A stretch of 64,000 nt of DNA from Paracentrotus lividus (GCA_940671915.1 CALNVZ010003430.1:13088176-13152175); one strand, 5' to 3'. Numbered from the stretch's first letter, positions 1-12,465 are shown. A program made the numbers and translations. The notes: generated by a model from the letters alone, not told the origin.

Positions 1-1691
1 CGCATGCAACGTCCTGCGATTGATGCACGTTGCATGCACGGCCATGCAGCCTGTCGAGGGTCAATTTCTGCGCGATTCGCTTGTCGTTTCTCTACTGAGT
101 AATTATAAGTGGTTGCGATGCCTGCAGGTACGTGCGCTACACGAATTTTCAACGAATCCATCGTGGGAGTGCACGTCGAAGAATACTGTGCAGTTGTGAC
201 GCTCAGCAAATTGCATGGTTAAAATACAATTGGTCCCTTTATATCATAAACAGACCAGGATGGACCGTGTATAATTATATTTCAATGTATATTTTACAGA
301 TGGAAGTCCGTTAATTGTTACTAGCTAGTAACGCATTTGGGATGATGTGATGCAAGGAATTTTAAGTGGATGCAATGAGCCGACCAGTAAATACGTACAA
401 ATCAAAATTTTTAAATTATTGCGCTTGTAACGCGTTCATCCTTCAGGATTTATTCTATGTGGCCATATGGAATGAAAGATTTTGCTTTAGCATCAAAACT
501 TTCAACATACACCATTGTACTATGTTTCACGGTAAGACCGCTAAAGTAAAGACATTGCCTTATTTAGAGAATTTTTCATATTTTGTTGTTTTGTTCATGT
601 GTCTTAAAAACTTAGACTAAATTACGAAATGATTTGCTTTGTTAGGCAAAGTTCGATAAAAATGATCTTGATAATCATGTAAATAGCCAACGCCCGACTT
701 GAAAATTGATTCGTCTGCTTCAGCATGTAAAGGGCATTGCGTTGTATGATTTAAAGGAGAGCCAGACGCTGTCATTTTTGCTTCCTTATTTTTCGCTTCA
801 GCTTTGAGTTTTGCTTTTTGAATTTTTTTTTAGTATTTCGTTTTGGATGTTTTTTCTGTTATTTCTGCTAATGTGAAAAATCAATATTTCGAGGTACAGG
901 GTGTTTTTTCTACAGTTTTGGTGTGTGTTTTGTCCCAGTGTGGTGGTTTGTGGACGCCATTTTGTATTTTGTATTATTATATGTCTGTTGAGTTTTGCGT
1001 TTAATGAAGATTTAATAATTATGTTGGTTTCGTTGTTATGCCGAAAGATAACCTGTCATTGAATGTGATCTATAATTTTTCGATGACAAGAAATTTTGTG
1101 TTGAACTTAATGGTGATTCATAAATTTCTTAGTGCATTATTGTACGTTTTCTGTGGAAGAATTGAGAAGTTGTTACTTTTTGAAATGATTACATTTAAAA
1201 AAAAATGTGATATCATTTATAGGAATTGGTATACAAATATTGGGTAAGCGAGATTTTTTTGTAGTTTAGTTATTACAGAGGGTTGGTTCATAGGCACATA
1301 GGCAGACTCGACGGCTTAGGATTTCTGAAGAACGCAACCGAACCAAGTTCACCGCGGAGGTCGCAGGATCACGGGGGGGGGGGTGTAGGGTGGTTAATTT
1401 TTTCCCCGGCAACAATAAAAAAAAATACATATATCACCTGTTATTTTTTTTTTTTTTTTTACATTTTGATCGATTCTGCGCCCCTACAGGTCAAATTTGG
1501 GCGCCCATTCAAGAGTCATTTTGGGCGCCCTTTTGGGCGCCCACTGCCGGGGCGGGCCCGTAAAATCCCACCTCGACGCGCAGAATACGCGCATGTATAC
1601 GCTTTTCTTTTGGCAATTTCCATTGAATTTATATATACACACATTTTCTGAGTAATTAGTAACATGTTTACGCGTAATTTCAATTATCATT
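1..1691. repeat. Module alpha, first copy (indel-rich)
   Basis: This stretch aligns end to end with 8960-10650 and with 21590-22965 plus about 23906-24000. It differs from 8960-10650 by very many one-base insertions and deletions, often in homopolymers, and by few substitutions, which looks more like unpolished long-read sequence than evolutionary divergence. It opens with GCATGC-containing words, contains AT-rich sequence and ends in G-run and C-run sequence around 1370-1560. I see no supported gene. The short open frames here are not conserved in the other two copies. At about 1691 the sequence passes straight into a LINE 3' tail, whereas the second copy continues into module gamma. Confidence 0.7.
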
Positions 1692-1796
1692 CTCGGGTCC
1701 TAAAACCACTCATGTTGTTATTCAAAACTCCTGTAAATGTATCTTAACTGTGATCAATGTAGAATATGTTTGATTTTGAATAAATTCATTCATTCA
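1692..1796 (+). mobile_element. LINE 3' terminus only
   Basis: This matches the last about 110 bp of the LINEs ending at 14846 and 31300. It includes an AATAAA-containing stretch and ends in a short run of ATTC units, a tail type seen in CR1/L2-like LINEs. No coding part is present. It directly precedes the sequence leading to gene copy A, as the full-length LINE tails precede copy B and the third copy. That shows the LINE was part of the duplicated unit. Confidence 0.65.
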
Positions 1797-2204
1797 GTGA
1801 TGATCATCATTAACAATCATTAACTGAGACGGAGACTAACCTCGGCAGTGTCAGCCGCGTGCGCACTAACTGCGCGCCCGTGACCCCGGGAATTCCCCGT
1901 TTCCACCGTAACACTTGTAGTACGAATGCACTAAAATTCGTGCCAATCGTCTATTGTAAGTATAACATGCATACAATTCTAAATAATTGTCTTGAAATTT
2001 TGAGAATTATTGATATCGAAGCAAGGGAAAGTATTAATTTATAACATAACGTCCTGTCATATTTTATTCCTGGGGGCCTTGGCCTATTTTTTCTCTGTCA
2101 TCGGTTCTTCAAAACTTACTGTGTAGTGAAATGCACTTGTGAATTATTATAGAAAGTGACTCAGACTTAGATGTATGTGTTGTGTAAGAGTGATGATACC
2201 AAAC

Positions 2205-2243
2205 GTACTATATCATATTATGTAATATAATATATTATGTTTC
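2205..2243 (+). promoter_or_regulatory. AT-rich block upstream of exon 1, possible core promoter
   Basis: A stretch of TATATCATATTATG and overlapping TATA-like words lies just upstream of the transcribed-looking exon 1 of copy A. It is conserved almost base for base at about 15832-15868 (copy B) and 31710-31745 (third copy). Conservation and position suggest a promoter, but there is no direct evidence of transcription start. In copy B a 0.6-kb transposon separates it from exon 1. Confidence 0.25.
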
Positions 2244-2741
2244 GGCTACAGGCATGATATTAATTGGAAGAGCAAGCAAACATTCTGTGAGGAAAATGGA
2301 AAGCCTTAGCACCAAGTTTAATTGATGTCAAAGCAATAACTGCGCTGTCCGTCAAATAAACCTAAACAAGATTGATGAATAAAGGTAAGTTGAAGTGATG
2401 TTGATATGAGATATAATTGTTCAAATATGTACATAATCACCTACAAAATATAACATGATTCATGCAAGATTTATAAAATGTCGAAGCATCCTTGATGTGC
2501 TAGTAGCTAGACCTTAAATAATGTACATAAATATTAAAATCAAAATTATGACAGTTAAAGTTATTTCTTCGTTATAAATACAAGAAAATATATAACTACT
2601 ACTTATTTTTTTATTGCATTCGTTTATAAAAAGCAATATTCTTTGAAAGTATGTTTACCCGATCAAATACTGTACAGTGAATTTCACAAAGATGATCAAA
2701 CATTAATACTCCATTATTTCATAACATCTTTGTTATATTAG

Positions 2742-3254
2742 GTTTACAGGAGAAACACAGGAACGGTGCTTCTGGAAATGCTAGCGCGAGCAAGACAAAA
2801 TCTGATCCACCTCCAAAAACCCCATCTTTCCAGCAAAGAGGGGAATGTACATTTCATGGGGCATCCACGACAAACTCTCCTGGTTCGTCTTCGCAGCATT
2901 CAATGTCCCAGTCCTCCAGGAATGTTGGCACATCAGCATCACAAGGTTAATCGTACATGACACTATCAAACCCTCGTCCAATATCAGTGTCAATCTGTTC
3001 TTCTGCCTACAAGCACAACGTCGACGGATTGATGTCCTGGTTTAATGATCTTAAAACCAAGCATTCACACATGATTGCCGACGTCCGTTTTCGGGAACTA
3101 CCATACAACGACATTGACTCTTTCACGTTTCAACCACAGGACCCTGTTGATGTGATGGTGCTGTGCCATTCAGTCGACAATCGGGGGTTCTCAATTACAG
3201 ATGTCATGAATTCCATCTACAACAAGTATCTGAAATATTGTAACGACTTGATTG
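2742..3254 (+). CDS. Copy A exon 2: linker plus alpha/beta domain
   Basis: The acceptor is TATATTAG at 2741 and the donor is ATTG|GTGAGT at 3254/3255. Reading from the exon-1 frame gives a roughly 70-residue low-complexity linker rich in Ser, Thr, Gly and Pro, an in-frame TAA at 2948, then about 100 residues beginning MTLSNPRPISVSIC. Hydrophobic strand-like segments ISVSIC, IADVRF and VDVMVLCH alternate with amphipathic helix-like segments, suggesting an alpha/beta fold. The domain part is almost identical to copy B (one clear change, WFND versus WFNY), so the domain is recent or constrained. Confidence 0.65.
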
Positions 3255-4123
3255 GTGAGTAAATGTTTTCTAGAGTCAAAAAGAGAAGGAACTTTTGATC
3301 CCAGCAGAATCTTCATCAGATACAAAATGAAAAACATTAATAAAGACAAGAACAACAAAGCCAGGGAAGGCATAGAGAGGGAGAGAGACAGAGAGAGAAA
3401 AAAAAACAGGGTAGGCATGCATTCTAATAAGAGCGTGTTTTTAAATTAGAACGCGTGTTTTCTAATGTTCTAATTAGAACGTCTACAACCATTGTATGAT
3501 GTTCATTGGAAGTTAAAACTGGCGTCATAAATATTGTCTGGTCCAGTATTCTTTTTTTCATTTTTGCCATGTGCCTCGTGTTCGGCTTCCAACATGACTT
3601 CCCATAAATATTCAGTTGAAAGCGTTTTACACCTATCAGGACAAGTGAAATGTAGTGAAGTACTGATATATTGCATAACATACGCTATCTGATCAACATT
3701 GACAAGGTCTCTTTCTTGTAATACTAGAACATACCTCAAAGTCTATGAGATTTAAAAACATATCGTAATGACAGAATTAGGGTTTGAAAAATGATGATAG
3801 CGAAATGAATAAAGCAATAAAAGCATTTGGTAACTCTCGTGAAATCATTATGGCGAAAAAATTATGGTTTTATTGGCGAATTATTACCTAACTAGATCTT
3901 CTCCGGAAATTAATCATGCTGTACAGCTCGACGAAATTCCTCTCATAAACCAATTTATTTTGAATTTGTGTTGGACTTTTTTTTTTATAACTGCCTATTA
4001 TATATATATGTATTTTTTTTTTGTTTTTTTTTTTGGGTGGAGAGGGGTGGCTATTGACATTGTTGTTTGAGCAAATACTGTCTTAACAATTTAATGTTGT
4101 TCTAGCTGTGTTCAATGTTTCAG
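3255..4123 (+). other. Copy A intron 2
   Basis: This is the intron between exons 2 and 3, bounded by GTGAGT and TTTCAG. It holds a GA-rich purine run near 3374-3405, AATAAA-free AT-rich sequence and a T-rich tract near 3980-4035. It aligns with 17517-18382 of copy B. No independent gene is seen in it. Confidence 0.5.
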
Positions 4124-4500
4124 GAAAGCATAAGCTAGCTGTGGATCGTTCACAGGACTTAAAGGACTTGAATCCAGAAACAAATCGAGGTCAGAAATGG
4201 AATTAACATTTCAAGAAGGCGCACCTCAAATCATTCAAACTGGTCGACACTGTTTATCCACTGCTGTGGTAGCTTGGAGATCCTTGCAAGGAAAAAATAA
4301 ACAATGGGAGAGCAAAAGAAAAAGACACAGACTCGTCATTTTCCTGGAGAAGGAGGTTTGAACCAAGAGAGAATCTGCCCATACAGATTGAGTCAATCCT
4401 TATACTAATCCGTATGCAGGATTGTATCAAATTTCTTACTCTGAAACTATTAGAATGGCAATATTTCATTGCACTGATCATGAATACAGAACTGAATACA

Positions 4501-5008
4501 GATCCCAAATAGTTTTTTGTCACTCTAACAACATTATTGACAATATGTAGGGCCAAAAAGTTTCAGAGTTTCAGCCTGCTTATCAAAAATAGAGAGGATT
4601 TCGTGTAAAGTAAGCAAATATTCCATAGCTAGCAGGTGGTCGTGCATGTATTTAAAGGATAATAACAGACATTTCGCAATACCCGCACGCATTCTAGAGC
4701 AACGGTAACAAATTATGGTTCGTATATCAAATCGCGTCCGGAGTTCTGGAGTCTGTAATGATTCTGAGATGGTAGCTTACTATCTTACTTACGCTTTCTT
4801 TCGACGCCGACGTTTTACGATCTTTCCTACGAAGGGGGGGGGGGGGGTCGTACGAAGATTGAAAAAAAAAGATCTTGGACCAATACTACAATCGATCAAT
4901 CTTCAAAATTCCGAAACGATCTGCAAACGGTGGTTTTGTAATGAAATTCTTAAAGAATTTATTACGAAGACGGTCCAAAAATTCGTTGCTACTGGCGTCC
5001 TAAACCAT
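4501..5008. other. 3' flank of copy A, no gene seen
   Basis: The part from about 4810 to 5005, with a run of G near 4838-4849, aligns with 20615-20806. Between the two matched parts copy B carries a 1.7-kb satellite-bearing insertion that is absent here. At about 5008 this copy is interrupted by a 3.2-kb LINE that is absent from copy B. Confidence 0.5.
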
Positions 5009-5569
5009 TTATTTATATTTTATTTATTTTATTTAAAACATGTTTGTAATAGGGCACCCCTTTCAACAAGTATGCTGGGAATTACAAGGGGTCCCGTACA
5101 AATAAAGAACACTATACTACATACATCAAGGAAATCATAAACTAATACAGTCATCAAAATTACTGGAAATACATAAAATGGAATCAATGTATAGATGAAA
5201 GAAGAAATCATGTATTTACAAATGTTGACATGAGATATGATTTTAATCTTTTGTAAGCGCTAATGGTAGTGTGGAAGATATGGGTTACACAGGTTATGGG
5301 AGTTAAAAAAACTTTGATTGCAGAATATATGAAAAGAATGTTTCAGATAATCGGTTTTGCATTTTTGGGATGGAGAGATTTGCGTTTGCTGCAGACTAGT
5401 ATTAAATTATGTACCTCAGAATGTATTGAACTTGTTTTGAAAGTTAATCAGAAGATAAATTTATTTAGGCATTATAAACAAATATACACTGAAATACATG
5501 ACTCTTTTTTCGTAAGAAAGCATATCTAATCGATAAATATATTGTAATAGAAGGGTAAAATAATTCGTT

Positions 5570-6300
5570 TCAGGATTATTCTGACAGCACGTTTCTGAAT
5601 ATTGGCTTGTCTGGGTCAGTAAACGAAGTCCCCAGACTTCAAGCAATAGTCAGATTTTACTTTGAATAATACAATTAATATATTTTTAGAAGTAGCTAAA
5701 TCAATGTACGGTTTTCGCCCTTTTAAAAACTGCAAATTGGCAGCGCACAACCCTTTTTACAAACATAATCAACTGATCATGCCAGAGCAATTTATCGTAT
5801 ATAGGATTACTCCCTAGACACTTCGTACTGTAAACCTCTTATCGATTGCAGTACCGTCAAAACGAAATAGAGATTAACTGAGTCAGATTTGTCGTATTTA
5901 TTTAAATCTCTGTTAGTACTAATATCATCAATGTGGGTCTTATCTACATTAGTTTTAGTTTATTTAATTTTAACCAGTGTATTTACTAGCATAATAATCT
6001 TCTTGCATTTTCCTTCATATCTTGCAGATTAGTGCCACATATAAATAATGTAGTGTCGTCTGCGTACATAGTAATTTGGTCACTTTTTATAACATTTGGA
6101 CAAATCATTTAATTAAGATTAGAAATAATAAGTGACCTAACATAGACCCTGGGGTACTACCAATTGATATTAGTTTTTCCCCAGAGATAGATGTGCTTAT
6201 ATTAACATGTTGAGACCGCAAATTCAAATACGAAGTTAAACCATTCAGAAGTGTCTTGTTGAACAATCCCATATTTGCAGTTTTGTCACATTCCATTATA
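5570..6300 (-). pseudogene. LINE reverse transcriptase remnant
   Basis: Minus-strand reading gives GSTPGSMLGHLLFLI near 6115-6160, a degraded form of the canonical GVPQGSxLGPLLF box. YADDTTLFI follows at about 6041-6067, the catalytic metal-binding motif of reverse transcriptase, and NIQKRAVRII lies at about 5575-5604, a conserved thumb/C-terminal motif. Several stops and frame changes separate them. The fingers subdomain is not clearly readable. Confidence 0.75.
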
Positions 6301-6753
6301 TCGAGAATAGATTCCTTGTGAGAAGATGTTGATAAATTGGTATGAAGGGTACAAGCTCTGAATGGACATTTTCAGTGGTTTAGCTCCGATGCCATCCAGT
6401 CCACAAGCTTTTGAGAATTTGTAATGAATTTATAATTTTATAAACAATTCGTCATTTACAGGAGTGAAATTAAAATCATCTCCCTCTTTTGGACTGGGTT
6501 ACTTATATAATTATTATCATTGGATGCTACTATTGGCTCAGCTTCTATGTTTATATTGACAAAAAAAAAATCATTAAAGGCACAGGCTAATATTTGTTTC
6601 ATTCTTAATTACTCATCGTAATCGTTATTTGATTTGGCAATTCTGTTGCGATTTCGGAATGAGTTTATCCAGACATTTCCACATGTTTCTTGAAATTATT
6701 TCTGTTAATTTTTATTTCATTCAAGAAATATGAACGTTTTTCATTTCTTAGTT

Positions 6754-7128
6754 TCATGTTAACCGTATCTTCTTTAATTTCCGATATTCATTCCAGGTAT
6801 TTTCATTTTTAGATTTGATAGCCTTTGTATGAAGAAAGTCTCGTCGCGTCATAATTCTACGGATATCTGGAGTTATCCATGGTAGACTGTCTTTGCGTAT
6901 TCTAATTCTTTTTATAGGTGCAATTTTATCAATGATAGACTTATATAAATCTCTCCATGCACTCCAGCTTTTATTTATATTCTCGGGATCTATACAGCTG
7001 TCAAAATTAGTGTTTCTTATTGATTCGTTAAATTTTTCTGAGGAAGCATGTTTAAATGAACGTATGGATAATGTCTGGGAACTCTTTTTAAATTTCACAT
7101 GTTTACGTTTTACTGCAAATATGATCAC
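6754..7128 (-). pseudogene. LINE endonuclease-RT linker
   Basis: A 124-codon frame carries the conserved connector found between endonuclease and reverse transcriptase in Jockey/CR1-like LINEs: an IDKIAP segment, basic RIRKDS, then PWITPDIRRIMTRRD and a KNENTWNEYRKLK tail. It lies in the expected position between the endonuclease at higher coordinates and the RT at lower coordinates. Confidence 0.75.
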
Positions 7129-8087
7129 TTATTGCGGTAACAATGCACCCCTTTTGTATAATAGTTTTAGGGCTAGACACAAATATATGATCAATAATTG
7201 TTTCAGAATTTGACGTGACACGTGTGGGTACATCAATAATTTGTTTTAAATTGAAAGAGTTCATCACCTTATTAAGTTTACTTCCTAATGTTGTCTTTTT
7301 GCTAGAGTAGTCACAGTTTGTGTCCCCCATTACAATAGTCTCACAAATATTTAATGTGAAAGATTGTAACCTTTCTAAAACATCATTAAGTTTATCAAAA
7401 AAGTCAACTTTTGTAGATGGTGGGCGATATAGCCCTAGCACAAAAATGTCTTTCTGGAATCGAAGGTGTATTTGTAAGCAAATTAATTCTATCTTCATAT
7501 TCTCCGCGCCTAGTATACCTGTATCTATTTGTAACATAAAGGACGACGCCACCACCAGAGCGCGTTCTGTCATTACGCTCAATATTGAATCCGTCTAAAG
7601 CAATTTCATCATTTGTTATATTATCATCACAGAAGGATTCATTTATGCACAGAAAATCAATATCATCTTTACAATCAGAGATTAAATAACGTAGTCCATC
7701 TATTTTACTGATGAGTCCTCGAATGTTCAATGATAAAAATACCATTCCTCTTTTAAAGTGGGGAACTTTCCCCTGAGATAACATGATATAATTATCATGT
7801 AACAAATTTACTTCCGAGTGATTTGCAATAAAGTCAGTCTCTACAGATATTTCAGTCTCATGAAAGGGAAGTAAACGGAATAGGCAGTAAGTACAGTTAC
7901 AACTACTGCTACATTGACTGTCATTGAGAGTTTGCTGTGGGGAGATGATGTCTAAATCGATTTTGTTTCCAATCGAACATTGATTATACTGATATTCATC
8001 ATTTGTGTCTTCAATATCCAAAACATTGAGATCTAATGACTTCTCGGGTTTATTATTTTCTTCGCTGTATCCAGTGCGTCTGACCAA
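7103..8087 (-). pseudogene. LINE AP-endonuclease region
   Basis: Two overlapping frames (8087-7404 and 7582-7103) together cover an exonuclease-endonuclease-phosphatase domain. The first frame begins with about 110 residues containing a Cys cluster (CSSSCNCTYC), then LNIRGLISKID, FLCINES and RSGGGVVLYV. The second frame continues with YRPPS, GDTNCD and IDHIFVSS. These are the usual ordered endonuclease motifs of LINEs, which nick the target DNA to prime reverse transcription. The frame changes near 7490-7510, a single break in an otherwise well preserved domain. Confidence 0.8.
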
Positions 8088-8205
8088 TCGCGAGGGAAAA
8101 TTCTGTCCGCAGGTTTCCGTTGGTGGTTGGTTCGGCGATGGTCTTGGAAGCGCGAGCGGTCAAACAATTGTGATGAGTTCTGGCGTAGATGGCGTATCAA
8201 TTAAG

Positions 8206-8960
8206 GGAAGTTTTAGCCGTGCTCTAATTGCACGTATTGAGAAGTTAAATTTTGATCACTTTTTGATAGCACTAGACACACGTACCCCAAACATTTGTAT
8301 GAAAGTGGGCTAGAATGTAGTATTCCTGTCAAATATTTTGATTTCGTTAATCCAACTAGTTGAGCATGATGAGTAAGAAAATTATTATTGCCCTCATTGC
8401 TTATCAAGAATGTATTTATACTTTTTAAGTGGATTCTCGTAAACAATGCGCCGTGATCTTCCAAGTGTAAACACATATCACACAAAAATAGTACCGAAGA
8501 TGTGGGAGAAGTTATTCTTTCAGAAATATGTATAATGATTTGGGGTTCATAAATTAGTTTCTATATAACAATAAAAATGTCTAAGTGTTCAGTTTTTTTA
8601 TGACTCACTCGGTTGTTGCAATAAAAAGGAACAAGAAAACAAGACTACAGTAGTTTAATAAATAGATACTTTACATGCATGATAAGTAGGGCCTATATTG
8701 GAAAATGGATAGCCTAAATAATATCATATATTAATGTGATGTGTATTAGTCTTTCGTCCGGGACGAACACCCGATGGGAAAAAGTAACATAAAACGAAGA
8801 CTGTGGTACATGTACAGTAAACTCTGACAGTGTATAGTTGTAGAGTATGAAGTTTTTTTTTCTTCAAAGTTTTATAATGTGTTCAAGTTATTGTACATCA
8901 TACATTCCCATTATACATGTTATGCTAGGTTGTACTTAACCTACAGTAAAATTATGTCAC
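8206..8960. repeat. Module delta, first copy
   Basis: About 750 bp aligns at high identity with 20807-21590, with scattered substitutions and few indels. Short open frames on either strand are not conserved between the two copies, so I do not call a gene. It sits between gene copy A (with its LINE insertion) and the next alpha module, marking the unit boundary. Confidence 0.65.
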
Positions 8961-10650
8961 AGTTATGCGACGGTCACAACTCGCCGTAGGCTATACGGGG
9001 CACGTGCATGCAACCTATTTGCGTTGCATGCACGTTGCATGCAGCCGTCGAGGGTCAATTTCTGCGATTCCTGCGTTTCTCGAGTAATATAAGGGTTGCG
9101 ACGTGCCTGCAGGGTACGTGCGCTACACGAATTTTCTACGAAATCCATCGTAGGGAGTTGCACGTCGAAGATACGGCGAGTTGTGACCTCAGCATTGCAT
9201 GGTAAAATACAATTGAGTCCCTTTATATCATAAACAGACCAGGATGACCGTGTATAATTATATTTCAAGTATATTTTACAATGAAAGCCGTTAATTGTTA
9301 CTAGCTGTAACTGCAATTTGAGGATGATGTTGATGCAATGGAATGTTTAAGTGGATGCATGAGCCGCAGTAAATACGGTAAAATCAATTAATTAATTCGC
9401 TGTAACACGTTCATCTTCAAGATTTTATTTCTATGTGCCATATGGAATAAAAGATTTTGCTTTATCATCATAAATCTTTCACATACACATGTACATGTTG
9501 TCACGGTTGAGACCGCTAAAGTAAAGACATTGCCTTATTTAGATGATTTTTCATATTTTTGTTTTGTTCAAGTGTCTTAAAAACTAGACTAAATTACGAA
9601 ATGATTATTGCTTTGTTAGGCAAAGTTCGATAAAATGATCTTGATTATCATGTAAATAGACAACGCCCGACTGAAAATTGATTCGTGTGCTTCAGCATGT
9701 AAAGGGGCATTGCGTTGTATGATTGTAAGGAGAGCAGACGCTTCATTTTTGCTTCCTTATTTTCCTTCAGTTTGAGTCTTTGCCAAGTTTTCTTCTTTGA
9801 TTATTTTACAAGCAGTATTTGGATGTTTCATTCTGTTATTTCTGCTAATGTGAAAATCAATATTTCGACGTACAGAGAAGCTTTTATTTCTACCAGTACA
9901 TTTTCCAACGGTGATAGTTTTGTACCCACGTAAGTGGTAAGTTGTGACGCCATTTTGTATTTTGTATTATTATAAAATGTAACCATGTTGAAAGTTTAAA
10001 GCATTTAAATGAAGATTTAATAATTATTGGTTTCAAGTGTTAATGCCGAAAGATAACCTGTCATTGAATGAATCTATATTTTCGATGACAGAAAATTTTG
10101 TCGAAACTTATGGTGATTCTAATTTCTGTGCATTATATGTACGTTTTCTGTGGAAGAATGAGAAGTTGTTACTTTTTGAAATGATTACATTTAAAAAAAA
10201 GTGATATCATTTTATAGGAATTGGTATACAAAATATTGGGAAGGAGATTTTGTATTGTTATTACGAGAGGGTCCTGGTTCATGGCACATGGCAGACTCGA
10301 CGGCTAGATCTGAAGAACGCAACCGAACCCAAGTTCACGCGGAGGTCGCAGGGATCACGGGGGGGGGGGTGTAGGTGTTAATTTTTTCCCCGGCCAACCA
10401 TAAAAAAACATATATCACCTGTTATTTTTTTTTTTTTTTACATTTTGATCGATTCTGCGCCCCCTAAGGTCAATTTGGCGCCCATTCAAGGTCATTTTGG
10501 CGCCCTTTTGGGCGCCCACCCGGGGGCCCGGGCCCGTAAATCCCACCCCCCCCCAGAATACGCGCATGTATAGCTTTCTTGCATTTCCATTGAATTTATA
10601 TATACACACATTATTTGAGTAATTAGTACATGTTTACGCGTTAATTTCAA
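8961..10650. repeat. Module alpha, second copy
   Basis: This is the best-formed copy of alpha. It opens with clustered GTTGCATGCA-like palindromic words (9004-9042). At 10357-10560 it holds an insertion-like piece running from a G-run to a C-run, with repeated GGCGCCC words, which is also in the first copy but replaced in the third. No convincing gene is seen. Confidence 0.6.
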
Positions 10651-11750
10651 ATTCATTCTCTTCCTTCATGTTGTTTTGAGTTCCAGTGACAAGCGACAGT
10701 TTTTTTTTCTCAAGAGTTTTCGTCCTTTACGTTTTTTGCGTACTGGGCCGTGACACATGTATTATGTATTTTTTCCTTGCAGAACAATGTTATATATCAA
10801 GGTTTCTTTAAAAATTAAATCTATTTTTTATTTCATTCAAAGTACCTTATATCTTTGGTGTGTTACAAAGGACTCATGTCGGCAGATATAAGCACTAGAG
10901 GTCCATGCAGCTTTAAACAAAGTAATTACAGAGTTTGTCACATTTTGAGGGCGCATAAAATAAAATAAATAAAATATAAATTCTCAGCTTATCCTTTTTG
11001 TGACTGGTAGTGGGTTTTGATGTGTTTTTCCTTGAAGTACATTACCTGTGTTAAGAATAATTAAAAAGCAAAATACAACTTTATGAAGTGTACCATTGTT
11101 TTATTTTCAATGCCATTTACTTGTGGCTATTAAATCGAACAGGATAGGAATGTTTGGTGCATAAAAAAAGATATATAATTGACCAGGATTTGCATTAGGT
11201 AAAACAACAGTGCAATGTAAAAGGGTTCATTTAGTACCCAGAGATAAATAAAATATTGTGGAATTTTTGATAGACAGAAGCTTGTACAGATATTATAACC
11301 CTACCCGTCATAAGGAGAATCATTTTTTCCTTCTTTTTTGCTCTAGTAGGCTTAAACATAATTTTACTCGAGTCTTAATTTTGTTATAAAATTTCGTTCG
11401 ACCCTATCTTTGGTGATTTAAATGGGGTAGGACTGAAAGTCAACAAAAGGGGCACAAAACAAAAAGGCAACATAGTATTATAGTGGGGGTTGGACAGGTA
11501 AACAATCATAAATAATTTGAGCCTGTTAAGGGCTGAGAAAGTCTAGTATCGTCAAAACTATTTTAATATGAATGATAGGCACACATTGACGAATGATGTT
11601 GCTGAAGAGCAGAATATTATTCCATGACGGACACTGAACCTTCCCGTAGGCCCATAGGCCTACATCAGGAAAAAAAAAAGTCCATTTGTTATACCTATTC
11701 CCGTGTGTCTATTTGTTCTTGTCCATGGTTAAACAAAAAGCAGATCAATA
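10651..11750. repeat. Module gamma, first copy
   Basis: The sequence aligns with about 24000-26370, which holds two extra transposon insertions. It is AT-rich with no conserved long open frame on either strand. It lies between alpha and the LINE that precedes gene copy B, and is missing from the first unit. Confidence 0.55.
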
Positions 11751-12048
11751 AATCTAATTTCTCAAAGTTTTGATCTATATCAAAGATATTTTAATATTCA
11801 CTTCTTGCAGATGACACTAGTTTATTGCTATCCGATATCAATTGTGTTACATTGATGGCCACTGCACACAACGAAATTCAAAAGTTATACACATGGTTCT
11901 GCTGTAATAAGTTGTTATTGCATGTGCAGAAAACAAAATGTGTCATCTATCGCTCCAGGGGTAAAATTATTCCAATGGTGTTGGCCTCCTGAATGTTGGA
12001 AGGACTGCTATAATTTGTAGTGAGCAAGTTAAATTCCTAGGTGTTATT

Positions 12049-12465
12049 TTGGACGATCATTTGACCTGGAAATCGCATGTACAAAGTGTTTGCACTAAAG
12101 TTTCTCGGAGTATCGGTATTATATGTAGATTAAGTTATATTTTACCTGAAAAGGTCTTAATTACTTTGTATAATAGCATGGTACTCCCATACTTGACTTA
12201 TTGTAATGTTGCATGGGGTAACACTTTCAGAACACATACTGATAAATTAAAAATTCTGCAAAAGAAAGTACTAAGGCTTATAACGAAATCAAACTTCAGG
12301 TCTCCAAGCAAACCTTTATTCCTTAGACTGAAGTTGTTTCCTTTTGATGAACTCATATCATTCAATAGTTTGATTTTTATGTTTAAACTTCAGTTGGGTC
12401 CTCAAACCTCTTTATCGAAAGAGCTGTTTGCCTCAAATCCGCAGTTCGCAGATACACAATTATAA
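12049..12465 (+). pseudogene. LINE reverse transcriptase C-terminal fragment
   Basis: A 138-codon open frame with strong match to the LINE RT C-terminal region: HLTWKSHV, SRSIGIICRLSYILP, TLYNSMVLPYLTYCN, WG, and LQKKVLRLITK. The frame upstream is in line with KFLGVILDDHLTW, another conserved block, reached only past a stop, so this is a degraded gene body and not an independent gene. Confidence 0.8.

Larger units (their letters stand above)
2375..4500 (+). pseudogene. Unknown alpha/beta-domain gene, copy A (degraded)
   Basis: Three exons can be read. Exon 1 ends ATG-AAT-AAA-G at 2384, followed by GTAAGT. Exon 2 is 2742-3254. Exon 3 starts at 4124 after TTTCAG. All junctions are phase 1. Exon 1 plus 2 encodes MNKG, then a Ser/Thr/Pro-rich linker, then the domain with LPYNDID, VDVMVLCHS and ITDV. 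The linker frame meets a TAA at 2948-2950 where copy B has TCG, so only an internal start at 2957 (MTLSNPRP) would yield the domain. Exon 3 is recognisable against copy B (GK..LAV, FKLVDTV, CGSLE) but carries several indels that break the frame. Those indels are of the kind seen in the noisy parts of this assembly, so true decay and sequence error cannot be separated. I do not recognise the family. Confidence 0.6.
5009..8205 (-). mobile_element. APE-type LINE, nearly full length, degraded
   Basis: The element runs from an endonuclease at about 8087 to a 3' end at about 5009 on the minus strand. The plus strand at 5009-5035 is a T-rich ATTT repeat, so the minus-strand end is an A-rich AAAT-type tail. 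The flanks rejoin at 20806 in the other unit, giving a clean empty site. Parts in order are a Cys-rich N-terminal segment, an AP-endonuclease, a linker and a reverse transcriptase with the YADD box. Coding is spread over several frames, so the copy is inactive. The layout fits the Jockey/CR1/L2-like group, but the clade is not settled. Confidence 0.8.
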
